Positions 11,160-25,498 of a stretch of 64,000 nt of DNA are shown piece after piece. The stretch comes from Melastoma dodecandrum (Eukaryota; Streptophyta; Magnoliopsida; Myrtales; Melastomataceae). The translations under genes were made by a program, and so were the position numbers. Within the stretch, counting starts at the first letter, position 1, and each line of letters opens with the position of its first letter. The stretch spans positions 3,344,430-3,408,429 of the forward strand of contig JARUPY010000088.1 in the NCBI GenBank assembly GCA_029817715.1. The letters are read 5' to 3'. The notes under the pieces are model-generated. The model made no database searches, was not told the origin of the DNA, and saw nothing but the letters and a program-made list of their open reading frames with translations.

Positions 11160-11493
11160 ACCCGCCCCTTGTTCATGTAAGAATTCCAAAAGGGGCGGGC
11201 TTGTCAGATGCTAAAATATTCAGTCCCTTTGGCGAACGGATTTCACCAAGTGTCCGGGGGGCGGGTTTTCAAAACCCCCCCAACCCGGCCCCCAAGCGGA
11301 CGTCCCAAGTTCTTAAAGGGGCGGGTTTTGATGCCCATCATCGATCCCGCATAGGGGCGGGTTGAACCCGCCCCTTCCTATTATAGATTGAGGGCGGGTT
11401 TTCAAAACGCGCCCCTTTGACGGTAAAACCGTATTTTACGAAACTCGGACCGTACTTTGCAAATTTTTTTTAAAACTAACTCCATACAAAACT
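11160..11493. repeat. right terminal inverted repeat of the PMD element
   Basis: Inverse partner of 7483-7920, with alternating 'ggggcgggtttt' and 'aacccgcccc' blocks that are themselves small palindromes. It ends just before the candidate duplication at 11494. Confidence 0.7.
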
Positions 11494-11503
11494 CCATACA
11501 TAC
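11494..11503. repeat. right candidate target-site duplication of the PMD element
   Basis: CCATACATAC, matching 7473-7482. Confidence 0.55.
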
Positions 11504-12442
11504 ATACAATAATTACTCTGTCCCTGGACACTAACAGAATTCGCAGTGTATGTATCTTTTTTCTTATTACACATCTTACCCCAATGATTTTACGTCCTTG
11601 ATTTTTTAAAAAAGATTTTATAGGCAATGAATTAAAAAAATTATTATTTATCGTCTTTAATTCGTTATTTAAACAGTGAGTTACAAGCTAAAATGCTCCA
11701 AATGGAATCACTACTTTAAATAACGAGTTTACGGTGTTCCTATCAAATTTATACGACATTGTTACTCGAAGAAGTCAATTCCTATATGTCCATGCCAAGT
11801 TAACATGAACTAGCTAATTGAATAGTGAGTTACTTCTTCTTAAAATATTTTATCTGATGTGCTTTAAGTTGTAATTTTATTACGGAGAATCTAAATCGCT
11901 AGTTAAAGTAACAATAACAATGTTTCCGGTAGAAATAGCAATTTTATGTCTTAATATATTAAATTCATTACTTTAAATAACGATTTTACGTGACGTGAGC
12001 TTTGTAGACCGAAGTCATAACAACTTAAGAACGATAATTCAAAAATTTTGAAATATTATAATTATTTTACAAATTTTTTAACACAAGTAGAACCATCGTC
12101 TTACCTTAATTTTGTATTTTATTTAGAAAAAAAAAGAGTTGCTGTGATTCGAGAAATGATGATAAATACATGAATGAATGCAAATATGTAACTATACTCC
12201 TGTTATTTCCCTACTGATTTTGTTCACAAGGTCCCGAAAAAAAGAAAACATAAGTCATGGAAGAAGAAGAAATTTATCTCCCAAAAATTCGTCCTCTTCA
12301 AAATGTTATTCCTTCCCATCCTCCTCGATTTCTCACCCAAAACATTAGGCTAAACTTTTGGTGCAATACTTTGGATATCAATCAATCCAAATTTAACGAA
12401 TAAAAAGAGAACAAGTATAGTGAGACAAGATAGAGAGCTTTA
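11504..12442. other. AT-rich intergenic DNA
   Basis: Very AT-rich with repeated short pieces such as 'actttaaataacgagtttacg' near 11710 and 11965. No gene, RNA or clear element boundary is seen. The last three bases (12440-12442, TTA) form the left target duplication of the following MITE. Confidence 0.45.
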
Positions 12443-13109
12443 GGCCTTGTTTGTTAGATGAAAAGTGTTTCAGTTTGTTCAATTTTTAAAATTTATAGAA
12501 AACATGTTTGTTTATTAAAAACATTGAAAATTAGTTTCGTTTTCATGGAAAATCGAGATCCACGTTTTTCTTTTCTTCTTTAATAAATGAAACCCACCAA
12601 AAATTATTTTCTCCGTTTCGTTTTCTAATTTGATCGGACGGGAGCACTTTTCGGTCTTTCTTTTCTCAGAGGACAAGTAAGAAGTTATCATCTTTCCTTG
12701 TCTCCTCACTCATTCCTTCCCCTTGCTCGCAGTCGTCTTCTTATTTGGCTGAAACCGATCTAGCATTAACTTTCGAGACGAACACTCGGAGGCCCTTCTC
12801 CCTTTATTATTGGCTCAAAATCGTCTTATTATCCTTGGTAAAAGGCTTTTGCTGGTCTTAAGTTGTGGGTAGTTTCTGGGTTCGATTTGGTTTTTGAGAT
12901 TTATGATGATTTTCAATAATTATGTTTTGTGGGCATGGAATTTATGGATGCCGACCGGAATTTATGTTGTGGGTATGAAACTTATTAAATGAAAAACAAC
13001 ACTAACAAGCAGGTTTTTTAAAAACTAAAAATAGAAAATTGAAAACATTTTTATTTTAATTTTTCCCGAAAATGAAAAGTGGATCACTTTTCTTATAACA
13101 AACAGCACC
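12443..13109. mobile_element. Tourist-like (PIF/Harbinger) MITE, 667 bp
   Basis: The left end GGCCTTGTTTGTTAGATGAA and the inverted right end GGTGCTGTTTGTTATAAGAA are imperfect copies over about 25 bp, both continuing AAGTG. The trinucleotide TTA lies directly outside each end (12440-12442 and 13110-13112), the classic TTA/TAA duplication of this superfamily. There is no coding capacity. It lies about 400 bp upstream of the SCE1 start codon. Confidence 0.72.
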
Positions 13110-13112
13110 TTA

Positions 13113-13515
13113 AGTTTCATGAGACCGCTGTTACAACTCCACACGAGAACCACATTTACCTAGAAAGATTACCAGCTCCTTATCGAGTATTTCATTGTAA
13201 AGATTTTAAACTTTACTATAAATAAAAAAAAATAGGAAAATGGAAGCGTCGTTTCGACGCGAACTTGAGAGTGAGATGAGAGAAATCACGGCCGTCCATT
13301 CCCAATTACATTGACTCCACGGTCAACGACATCGCATCTGCACCGTCCATTTCAGCACCTTCCCCCACCCACATTATGAACATGACTCGGGTATTCGTTT
13401 GTCATTTCCATCACAATCCTCATCGTTTTTCTCTTTCTAGTTGGTGTTTTAAGGGAGATAAAACTTACTTGGTTAGGTGGTGAAGGAATTGTGGTCGCCG
13501 TCGTCGAGGGAGGAC
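13113..13515 (+). promoter_or_regulatory. SCE1 promoter and 5' UTR region
   Basis: Region between the MITE and the SCE1 start codon. It holds C/T-rich stretches (13350-13440) typical of plant housekeeping 5' UTRs. No strong TATA box is seen at the expected spacing. Confidence 0.4.
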
Positions 13516-15525
13516 ATGTCGGGAATCGCTCGCGGTCGTTTGACGGAGGAGCGCAAGGCCTGGCGCAAGAACCATCCTCACGTATTCAATTCTTTCCTTT
13601 ATTCTCTTCATCCCTTTCCTTCTCCTTTTTTTACCCTTTCCTTTTTGATTCCTCCCCCGCTCCCCTTCGATTGATGTTGTGGCGGTTTGTTTTTCATCGG
13701 TGGGTTGAGTTTTTTGGATGATTCTTTCTGGGTTGTTTTAGGGTTTCGTCGCCAAGCCGGAGACTTCGCCGGATGGGAACGTCAATTTGATGGTCTGGCA
13801 CTGCATTATCCCCGGAAAGGCTGGGGTGAGAGTTCTTCCCCCTCGGTTTTCTCTCTTTGCGGCGGGGCTTCGTGATCGGGGTTTCTAGGTTTTGGGTAGA
13901 TATAAAGTTGTTCGCTTTTATCTACTAACCCTACCATGGTTCTGCCGTGGAAATTACTCCTTTTTTTTAAATTTGTGCGGTTGCATATGTATGGTTCTAT
14001 GCTATCCTCCCCTTATTGGTTTAGGCAGTTAAGGGATTTTAACTTTTTAGGTGATATTTTCTGTAGTATGTGTGGTAATGGGATTTTGAGTTGATCAGTC
14101 GATTGGTTGATGTGGCCGATGATGCGAGGTTTTTTTAAGCCGATGTTTTCTAGAACTTTTTTTGTGGAAATGGGATTGCCGGATGATTAGTTTTTTGGTT
14201 GATGCGGTTTTGATGGTTGTCAGATTTATTGCTCGTGCCATGTGTTGTTGCTGATGCTTATGGTTTTCTGGGTGATGATGTGTCTAACTTTGTTGGTGCT
14301 TTACTTTTTCATTTTGGTTGGTACAGCTGATGATGTATTGATGGTGCTGAGTGTGATTGTTGATTTTCGTTATTTTGTAGCTGGTGATGTATGCAATTTG
14401 AATTTTGGAACCCTTTGGGATTAGGGAAAGTTCTTTAGGCCTTGGGGGTCTAGCAAAGTAGCTGGGGTAGTGATTATGCTAGGATCTGGAAAGTAAGGAG
14501 ATGCAGAGTTTAATTTGGTGTATTGTTCAGTGCATCAGGGGCATGACACTGAAGGTGTTGTTTAGTGCAAAGATTGGGGGGATGGTGCTTAGTTGTTGGA
14601 TTCTTTAATTCTGTGTGTAAATCTTGATTCTTTTTCTAGTTAGTTGTTTGCTCCTCCTCTGTGGTGTCCCATTTCCACTTAATAGAATTGGGTAACTTCT
14701 CTTTGTTGTCTGTCTCAGTAAGTTTCACTTCTTAATTTTGATTAGTCGGGATGTATTTGCAATTGCAGCATTTACTTGTGCTGTTCTTTTCCCCTCTAGC
14801 TTGCCCTAAGTTTCGTTTGGATTTTCTGTTTATTTTTGCAGACGGATTGGGAGGGTGGTTTCTATCCTCTGACCCTCAACTTCAGTGAAGATTACCCGAG
14901 CAAGCCACCCAAGTGCAGATTTCCTGCTGGGTTCTTCCACCCAAATGTCTACCCTTCTGGAACTGTTTGCTTGTCAATCCTCAATGAGGATAGTGTGAGT
15001 ACATTTGCATTTTGTTTTTTCATGTTAACCATGCAGCTTATGGTTTACCTTGAGCGCATTGAACATGACAAATAACGATCTGGAAAATTTTCCAGGGATG
15101 GAGACCGGCCATTACTGTGAAGCAAATTCTTGTGGGTATCCAGGACTTGCTTGACCAGCCAAATCCTGCAGATCCTGCTCAGACTGAAGGTTATCATCTT
15201 TTCATTCAGGTACTTAGTCTTCTTGATTTCTCCATTCAAGCTCCAGTTCTGTAAATAACCAGAATTCCTAGGAGTCTGGCATTCGATTAAAATTGCAATT
15301 ACTTCTTTGGGCATGATGATTTTACTTTGAATTCAAAATTCCCTAAATTTGTGATGTTGAGTGTGGGATGGTGTTGTTCGTCCCCCAAAACAATGTCAGA
15401 CTGCATAGTGTTTACCCTTGTCGCAAGTAATTACATGCTAATGTCAAAAGTTCTAATGCCAGGATCTTACTGAGTACAAGAAGAAAGTGCGACAGCAGGC
15501 CAAGCAGTATCCCAATATGATCTAA
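13516..15525 (+). CDS. SCE1: SUMO-conjugating enzyme (E2, UBC9-like)
   Basis: Five exons (13516-13581, 13742-13825, 14842-14994, 15096-15209, 15463-15525) with GT-AG introns join in frame to 159 residues, matching the plant SCE1 length of about 160. The enzyme accepts SUMO from the SAE1/SAE2 E1 as a thioester and passes it to target lysines, mainly in the nucleus. Visible hallmarks are the N-terminal basic helix ([17 protein letters not shown]), the HPN motif ([10 protein letters not shown]), the catalytic cysteine in GTVCLSIL, and [30 protein letters not shown] and the C-terminal helix [12 protein letters not shown]. All splice phases agree and no lesion is visible, so the gene looks functional. 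The first long intron (13826-14841) may hold regulatory sequence. It converges with the next gene. Confidence 0.95.
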
Positions 15526-16256
15526 CACCAGCCAAAGCTGCCGATAACCCTCGTTTTTCATGTGAAGTAGTTGCTTGTGTAGTGTCAAATGTTTGCTTGA
15601 ACTGCAACTGTGGACTTGGCAGGGGTTCACTTTTTGGTCACCAATTGTTGTGCAGATTGCAAATGTCTGAAAGCCAGTCTTATAACTTCTCTTTGGATAG
15701 GTTAGCTCCGCAAACATGATCAGGCAGTGAACTGGTGAATTCTGCACCACTTGGATACTGGGGAGCTAATGATCTATCTGATGCAGAAAACGCTTGTGGA
15801 TTGTATTTACGTTGTCTGTACGTGGGATTTCTTTAGATTCTCGTTCAATTTTTCATATTAATATCTAGGGGAAGGAAATTTACATCGTAAGGCTGGTTTT
15901 GAAAAAAAATTTGTCTGAGTTTTAAAAATATCGAATTTAATTCGCTATTTCAAATCGCCAAAATAAAATTAATTTTCAGGGTGTCTTCATCTTAAACAAC
16001 AATACCATATTAAGTACTTATATGTCACTGTTAGGAAAGTAAATTAGATATTTTTAAAACTCAAATTATATTTTGTAAATGTTTTCCAAAAAAAAAAAAT
16101 TACACGGAGGTACAAACCTCTACTTGCATAGATTAAAAAGCCCTTTCCAACATCAAACTGGTCTATAGGAAAAGGCACAACCCTACAAGAATTTCTTCTT
16201 GTTTTGCTTCTGACTGCTTAAAGCCAAACCAAATACATTTTAAGCGATTTACAGGC
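15526..16256. other. convergent intergenic region
   Basis: Contains the 3' UTR of SCE1 on the plus strand and that of the methyltransferase-like gene on the minus strand. An A-run at 16089-16100 and AT-rich sequence from 15840 are the only notable features. No gene is seen. Confidence 0.5.
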
Positions 16257-17412
16257 CTAAGAAATCCCATTGTACTTCAATACTGCAAGGTAAAATCCGG
16301 GTTCGTCTACGAAATCGGCCATTTCAAAGGCCCTCTTGGCCGCAACTTTCTGCAAAGTAGCCTTATCTGGCAAGTTGGACACTACGCACTCAGGAAATTC
16401 CTTTCGCTGCTTCTCCAAGCCTTGCCTCCCCAGTGGGTGGCTGATGACCACCCGGGCACCTGCAGAAGCACCTTTTACAGACTTTTGCTTCGTCCACATT
16501 TTTTTTCAAAATTTCCAGCATTACCGTGTCATACACTAATCCTGATTCTTAAAGTATTTTATATTACTTGATAGTCAGGTTTGCCAACTATTGATTATTT
16601 CGGAAGCAGTTCTAACTCATTGAAGTTGCAACGACTAACCATAGCAGAATTCAGAGTTCAGACAACAAATCAACCAGCGGACATCAACATGCTCTATCAC
16701 TTCATGAACATAATAGCAGCAGAAATCGACCTATAGTAATCAGAATAGGGGATCGTTTAACTAGCAGATAATGGCCAAGAGAAGTACCTGGAGGGCATCT
16801 TGAGGTAAGGGACTCAAAGATGCTATCAAGAGCAAAGGGCAGCCCAGGCAAAAAATAGAGAAATACAACATCGAAGGGTGCCCACTTCTCTGGAGCGTAA
16901 ATGACTTCGCCTTGCCAGCATTTGATTTGATCATATTTCTCCTTGATACAAGCCAAGACGAAGAGGGAATCATGCACCACCAGTAGAAACTGGCAGTTGA
17001 AAGGCTCAGCCAACTTGTCCACAAATTCCTCGGAACCAAATGAAACCAGAACTTTGGATGTCGCCTCAATCATTCCGGCTGAAACTATCCGCTCCATGTT
17101 TTCCGACACAGCGGGACTATTATTACCCATCTCAAGAAAAGAGTAATCTTTCTGCACGAGCTCTTCATAACTCATTACTGCTACTTTCCCATCATTTGAC
17201 GCAGCAGCGGAAGCATCGCCACGATGACTCCGACGACGGATTAATTGAGCAATTGATTCTGATGAAGGTGGGCTTGAACATCGCCTAAAACTACCCTCAC
17301 GGGGATGATGTACCCTAAAATGAGCATAAAACTGATGGCTCCGAAGATCTGCATCCTGTCGGGAAATTGAAGTTAGGAACGGGCTCGAGAAAGAGAGCGG
17401 AAGTGCCTTCAT
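16257..17412 (-). CDS. plastid-targeted methyltransferase-like protein
   Basis: Two exons (17412-16788 and 16459-16257) join in frame across a 328-bp GT-AG intron to give 275 residues. The N-terminus is rich in Ser and Arg with few acids, like a chloroplast transit peptide. From about residue 90 the alternation of strands and helices resembles a Rossmann-type methyltransferase: VLVSFGSEEFVDKL in the motif I position, FDVVFLYFLPGLP in the motif IV position, and GARVVISHPLGR in the post-core position, ending FYLAVLKYNG. The usual glycine-rich E/DxGxG loop is not recognisable, so SAM binding is doubtful. I recall it only as a conserved plant protein of unknown function. An in-frame ATG at 17436 is an alternative start. 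The duplicated block begins only 30 bp upstream. Confidence 0.7.
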
Positions 17413-17441
17413 CTCATCACAATGAAGGATGGACACCTAAG

Positions 17442-18093
17442 GCAAGTTGGCGGTCCTTCTCAATAACAGAAAGGGAATTTCCTTGTGCCTAATGACGCAA
17501 GTTCCTGCAAATTACCAAAAAAAGGAGAACAAATCATAGCCCTTCTGTAACATGCCATTCGCCAAGTAATCGACAAAGAACTCGTTTGGAAAAAGCAGGA
17601 AGGCAACAAAAATCATCCAAAATTAAACTTAAAAGAAGAGGAAGTGGCCATAACCATGCCTGGTTGTCATCACATCGAGTCAAATTCGCCATAGCCAACA
17701 CTACTCTTGTGTACGACCTCCTCAGATCAGTACAATTAGAAAGTCTCAACCAACGCAACTCACTCGATGCATCAAACGGAGATTAATTACGAACATCACT
17801 TCCCCAACTCCCGTGGTATCAAACGGTCGGAAGCCACAAAAACTAACTCATCAAAGCATCGCAACACGCATTCCGAAACAAAATTGCAAAGTAAACCCAA
17901 AAAAAGTGGGGGGGGGGGCACGATTTCTCCATGCATCTCCGAGCAAGCATCGACCTAACTGAACTGCCCACTCGGCCTGCTAATTCCGAAACCCGAATCA
18001 GCTCCGATAAACTCAGATGGAGGGAAACACGCACCACCGAAGCAAACGGAAATAGCGAAAAAAATCCAGCGTAGGAAGAGAAACCCTCGGTCA
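17442..18093. promoter_or_regulatory. 5' flank of the methyltransferase-like gene
   Basis: Directly upstream of the minus-strand gene and therefore its likely promoter and 5' UTR. It contains a G-run at 17909-17918 and another at 18167-18180 just beyond. No coding frame is supported. The same sequence occurs at 46345-46996, where the gene body is absent. Confidence 0.4.
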
Positions 18094-19385
18094 TACCACC
18101 AGACCAGCCAGACTCAGCCTTGCGAAAGGCACGAAGCTCCGGATGACGACGAGGAGGCGGAAGGGGGCGGGGGGGGGGGATGGGCACATTTTGGGCTTGA
18201 AATGTTAGGCCCTTTATGTTCGATGGGCTCATGTAATTGGGCCTCGTTCTGTTAGCAGAGGCCTAAAACTGGTCCATAAGGTCCACGTCTCTCGAACCCC
18301 AAGCTGATATTTTGTTTTTGGTGTGGGTAAGAGGTGTTTTGAGCAACATAATTTTGGGCCATAGGACTTTACCGTGCCAATGGGGAAAAAGACCAGGAAC
18401 CTAATAAGCCGAAGGGACGACTTTCCGGTGAATAAATTCTTTTGGACGAATGTGGTCCTCCTCGGGGTTGTCTGACTAAATTGAGTAAGGAAATGCGTCA
18501 AGCGAGCGAAGGCTGATGGACGAGACGAGATGGTCATTTAGTGAAAGGCGTCATGGTCACGATCTAGCGAAGGCACGTCAGCAGCGATCAAGCGAAGGCA
18601 CTGTAGGCAGCAGTCAAGCGACTGTTGGGACACACGTGACATGAGGATCGGGCATGAAGAAGATTCCAAGGCGTAGGGTTAGACATGCAAATTGTTACGA
18701 TGTTATAGGAATTGGTTAGGATTAGCTTTCTAAATATTTCTTATATCATATTAGGTATGCAATCTTGGGTTGCTACTTGCTACTTTTTTTCATGTTTTTT
18801 TTCATGAGATTAATCAATGGCATCCGCGAGTGTTTTCCTTTTCAATTGAATTGTCTCATGCAATATTTGTTTTCTTTTCTTTACTATTGTAAGGTGAACA
18901 CATCTTCAAATCAATATCCGAATATCTCATGTTCGTGCCAAATATCCTAAGGTGTTTTGCTAATCAACACATTTTCGGCGACAACAGTGGGAGTAGGATG
19001 ACTCGAAAAGGTGTTAGAATGCATCCTACAATGATCCAGCAAACTTGCTAAATGTCGAAGTCCAGGGTAATGAGGGGGTTTGCAACAGACAAGAACCCCG
19101 ACGTATGACTGGAGACAAATATGTCCATCATAAGAAAAATACTCCAATTTCTGTTGGAAAGATTCGGAAAAACGGATAGAAAATAGAGAGCTTCTTCTAA
19201 AGAAGAATGGGAAGTAAGATCGAGGTATGTGGCGGAACCTAGAAATCATGACAGGGACTTGTGGGAATGGCCCTGTTGGATGAGCCGATGAAACTGTCGA
19301 TCATATCTCCCAAGGTTGAGAAGCACATAGGGTTGTTGTGGCCGAAGGGAAGAGAAAAGTAAACTCTCAGGCGAAAGGCAGGCGT
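18094..19385. repeat. dispersed repeat R, copy 1
   Basis: One of five copies (others at about 20729-22068, 46997-48288, 49632-50972 and 55416-56303). It starts near 'accagaccagccagactcagc' and includes 'cacgtgacatgaggatcggg', 'gctactttttttcatg' and 'gtaaggtgaacacatcttcaaa'. No coding capacity. Copies 2 and 5 are directly preceded by a Ty3 reverse-transcriptase scrap, so R is probably the LTR or 3' part of a Ty3 element. Confidence 0.7.
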
Positions 19386-20069
19386 AGGAGCCTCGAATAG
19401 TGCAAACATAGCAAGCCCCTGTGTCATTAGGCGATGCCTACTGGGCATCTTACGAAAACTTCTATTATAGACCCACAGAGTAAGAGGAGGGAAAGCTACA
19501 TGGTGGGGAGCCCATGAGGCCACTCGGTGGTGTCGTTGATTTGTGGGGCCTAAGATAATTGAGATTCCTTTTCAATTAAATTATCTTGTGTGATCTTCAT
19601 TTTCTTTTCTTAGTACGGTGACCGCATCTTCAAATCAATATCCAAACCGAGTGTACAAAACGGATTATGTCAAACATCCAATCCAATGTGTTAGGGCTTT
19701 AATTGATTAGGGTTTGATAAGAAAGTGGGAGTAAACGAGTCTAATGGATCGATTTTATATTATAATCCATCTCTGACTGAATTAATGTTTGATGTTAAAG
19801 GAATATAATATACGTGTGGACACAGAGATTGGTCGGTTATCCGAATACCTCATTCATTTGGGCAATGCACGTACGTACCTTCTCATTTATGGCAAGTGTA
19901 CATAAATATTTCCTTTGCTGATTGCCCTCAAACGCAGAGCAAGCAATCGTTTTCTACTAAATATGAATGGATAACAGATTCGTCTCCTGGGTTATGTCTC
20001 TTGCTAATGATTCGACCTTCTTTAGTGGTGGCACATACTACATTTTAGAAGATGATATAAAATAAACGA
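19386..20069. other. non-coding spacer inside block A
   Basis: Includes a second, degenerate piece of the R motif at 19565-19640 ('ttccttttcaattaaattatc' and 'catcttcaaatcaatatcc'). Otherwise AT-rich with no recognised gene. Confidence 0.4.
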
Positions 20070-20347
20070 TCCTTTGATTTTTTGGATAGATTTTTAAAAG
20101 GATATTTAAATCCAATTATCAATGTAGTGAGTGAGGGTTACCCTTTTCAAATCCCATAAAAGATTATCATAAACTTTACTAATATCCCTGACTGATTATT
20201 CTTACTATCGAGATTTTTATGGTTAGAAATTCAAATGAGTTGGACAGCCCATGCCAAATCTAATTTTTCCCTCATAATACAAAATCCTCCAGGTAACAAT
20301 CCAAGGCTAGATTTCATTGCCGAAATTGTTTATGGGTTAAAAACCCA
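20070..20347. repeat. direct repeat X, left copy
   Basis: About 278 bp from 'tcctttgattttttggatag' to 'gggttaaaaaccca', repeated at 22077-22341. The right copy lacks about 14 bp ('aaatgagttggaca'). The two copies flank the RT scrap and R copy 2. Confidence 0.8.
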
Positions 20348-20735
20348 TAACTATTGAAAGGCTACCCCCGGCAACTTCGATAAAGGGAGTCCGAAGCTTC
20401 TTAGGACACGCGGGATTCTACAGACATTTCATCAAGGATTTATCGAATATCACCAAACCATCGTGCAATCTTCTAGAAAAGGATACAACATTTGTCTTCG
20501 ATAATAAGCGTATGGAGGCATTCATAGAACTCAAGAAGAGATTAGCTATAATTGTTGCCCCAGACCGGTCTTTACCATTCGAGTTAATGTACAGATGCAA
20601 GCGATTTCACTGTGGGAGCAATTTTAGGACAATAGAAGGGATTTCCTACATTGTCTCCTTGTGGGATCGATACTTTACTTACTCTATAGTACTTGACGCG
20701 ACTTGTGCACTTGCGAATTTAGCAAACAATACCAC
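20348..20735 (+). pseudogene. Ty3 reverse transcriptase / RNase H scrap
   Basis: The plus strand encodes 'TSIKGVRSFLGHAGFYRHFI', then 'MEAFIELKKRLAIIVAPDRS' and 'LPFELMY'. This is the conserved RT to RNase H junction of plant Ty3 (gypsy) polyproteins. Frame shifts after 'FELMY' (RNase H would continue with CDASD) and the fusion to repeat R show it is only a fragment of about 125 codons. Confidence 0.8.
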
Positions 20736-22068
20736 TAGACCAGCCAGACTCAGCCTTGCAAAAGGCACGAAGCTCCGGATGACGATGATATCTGTATGCG
20801 CGTCGTGTAATATTTTATGTTTAAAGAAAAACCTTAAGAGGAGGAGGAGGGGGGGTTGGCCACATTTTGGGCCTGAAATGTTAGGCACATTATGTTCGAT
20901 GGGCTCATTTAATTGGGCCTCGTTCTGTTAGCAGAGGCCTAAAACTAGTCCATAAGGTCCACGTCTCTGGAAGCCCAATCTGATATTTTGTTTTCGGTGT
21001 GGGTAAGAGGTGTTTGAGCAACATAATTTTGGGCCATAGGACTTTATTGTGCCAATGGGGAAAAAGACCAGGAACCCAATAAGCCGAAGGGACGACTTTC
21101 CGGTGAATAAATTCTTTTGGACGAATGTGGTCCTCCTCGGGGTTGTCTGACTAAATTGAGTAAGGAAATGCGTCAAGCGAGCGAAGCGAAGGCTGATGGA
21201 CGAGACGAGATGGTCATTTAGTGAAAGGCGTCATGGGCACGATCTAGCGACGGCACGTCAGCAGCGATCAAGCGAAGTCACTGTTGGCAGCGGTCAAGCG
21301 AATGTTGGGACACACGTGACATGAGGATCGGGCAAGAAGAAGATTCCAAGGCGTGGGGTTAGACATGCAAATTGTTCTGATGTTATAGGAATTGGTTAGG
21401 ATTAGCTTTATAAATTAGATTTCTTATATCATATAATAGGTATGAAATCTTGGGTTGCCACTTGCCACTTTTTTTCATGTTTTTTTTTTTCTGAGATTAA
21501 TCAATGGCATTCACGAGTGTTTTCCTTTTCAATTGAATTGTCTCATGCGATATTTGTTTTATTTTCTTTACTATTGTAAGGTGAACACATCTTCAAACCA
21601 ATATCTGAACCTCATGTTCGTGCCAAATATCCTAACGTGTTTTGCTAATCAACACATTTTCGACGACAACACTGGGAATAGGATGACTCGAAAAGGTGTT
21701 AGAATGCATCCGACAATGATCCAGCAAACTTGCTAAATGTCGAAGTCCAGGGTAATGAGAGGGTCTGCAACAGACAAGAACCCCGACGTATGACTGGAGA
21801 CAAATATGTCCATCATAAGAAAAATACTCCAATTTCTATTGGAAAGCGGAAAGACGGATGAGAAAATAGAGAGCTTCTTCTAAAGAAGAATGGGAAGTAA
21901 GATCGAAGGTACGAGGAGGAAACTAGAAATCATGACAGGGACTTGTGGGAATGGCCCTGTTGGATGAGCCGATGGAACTGTCGATCATATCTCCCAAGGT
22001 CGAGAAGCACATAGGGTTATTGTGGCCGAAGGGAAGAGAAAAGTAAACTCTCAGGCAAAAGGCTGGCT
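20729..22068. repeat. dispersed repeat R, copy 2
   Basis: Second copy of R, joined to the RT scrap on its left. It differs from copy 1 by many substitutions and small indels and stops about 9 bp before repeat X' begins. Confidence 0.7.
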
Positions 22069-22076
22069 TGAAAAGT

Positions 22077-22341
22077 ATCCTTTGATTTTTTGGATAGATT
22101 TTTAAAAGGATATTTAAATCCAATTATCAATGTAGTGAGTGAGGGTTACCCTTTTCAAATCCCATAAAAGATTATCATAAACTTTACTAATATCCCTGAC
22201 TGATTATTCTTACTATCGAGATTTTTATGGTTAGAAATTCAGCCCATGCCAAATCTAATTTTTCCCTCATAATACAAAATCCTCCAGGTAACAATCCAAG
22301 GCTAGATTTCATTGCCGAAATTGTTTATGGGTTAAAAACCC
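22077..22341. repeat. direct repeat X, right copy
   Basis: Partner of 20070-20347. It forms the distal promoter region of the subtilase gene that follows. Confidence 0.8.
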
Positions 22342-22501
22342 AAAAAAGAAGAAAACAAACAACAACAAAAATTAAATGAAATCAGCCCACATTCGGATAG
22401 CCCGGAATGTTGATATATTATTGAAATGAAATATCTGGTTTTCTAAAAATTTCACCCAATAACAAAATTTAGGAGGCCCGTTCCTTTGTTCTTGTTCTCT
22501 T

Positions 22502-22508
22502 TATATAA
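22502..22508 (+). promoter_or_regulatory. TATA box of subtilase copy A
   Basis: TATATAA, 50 bp upstream of the start codon at 22558. The identical motif precedes copy B at 51407-51413. Confidence 0.55.
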
Positions 22509-22557
22509 TCCCTTAGTTTTCTTACCCCTGTCTCCGTGCGTGTTTTGATTCTACAGC

Positions 22558-25498
<2,941 letters not shown>

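Larger units (their letters stand above)
7483..11493 (+). mobile_element. MULE-like element carrying a plant mobile domain gene
   Basis: About 4.0 kb bounded by long degenerate terminal inverted repeats (left about 7483-7920, right about 11160-11493) and a candidate ~10-bp duplication. The terminal repeats are rich in 'cccgcccc' and 'ggcgggtttt' blocks. Inside, on the plus strand, are a small frame resembling the N-terminus of a Mutator-type transposase and a broken PMD gene. No DDE transposase core is seen. Its left end lies about 106 bp upstream of the receptor pseudokinase start codon, in that gene's promoter or 5' UTR. The element is decayed and probably immobile on its own. Confidence 0.72.

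Noticed and set aside
17534..17958. Short frames upstream of the methyltransferase-like gene as a divergent gene
   Set aside because: They are the same in both duplicate blocks only because the DNA is duplicated. No motif or splice logic supports them.
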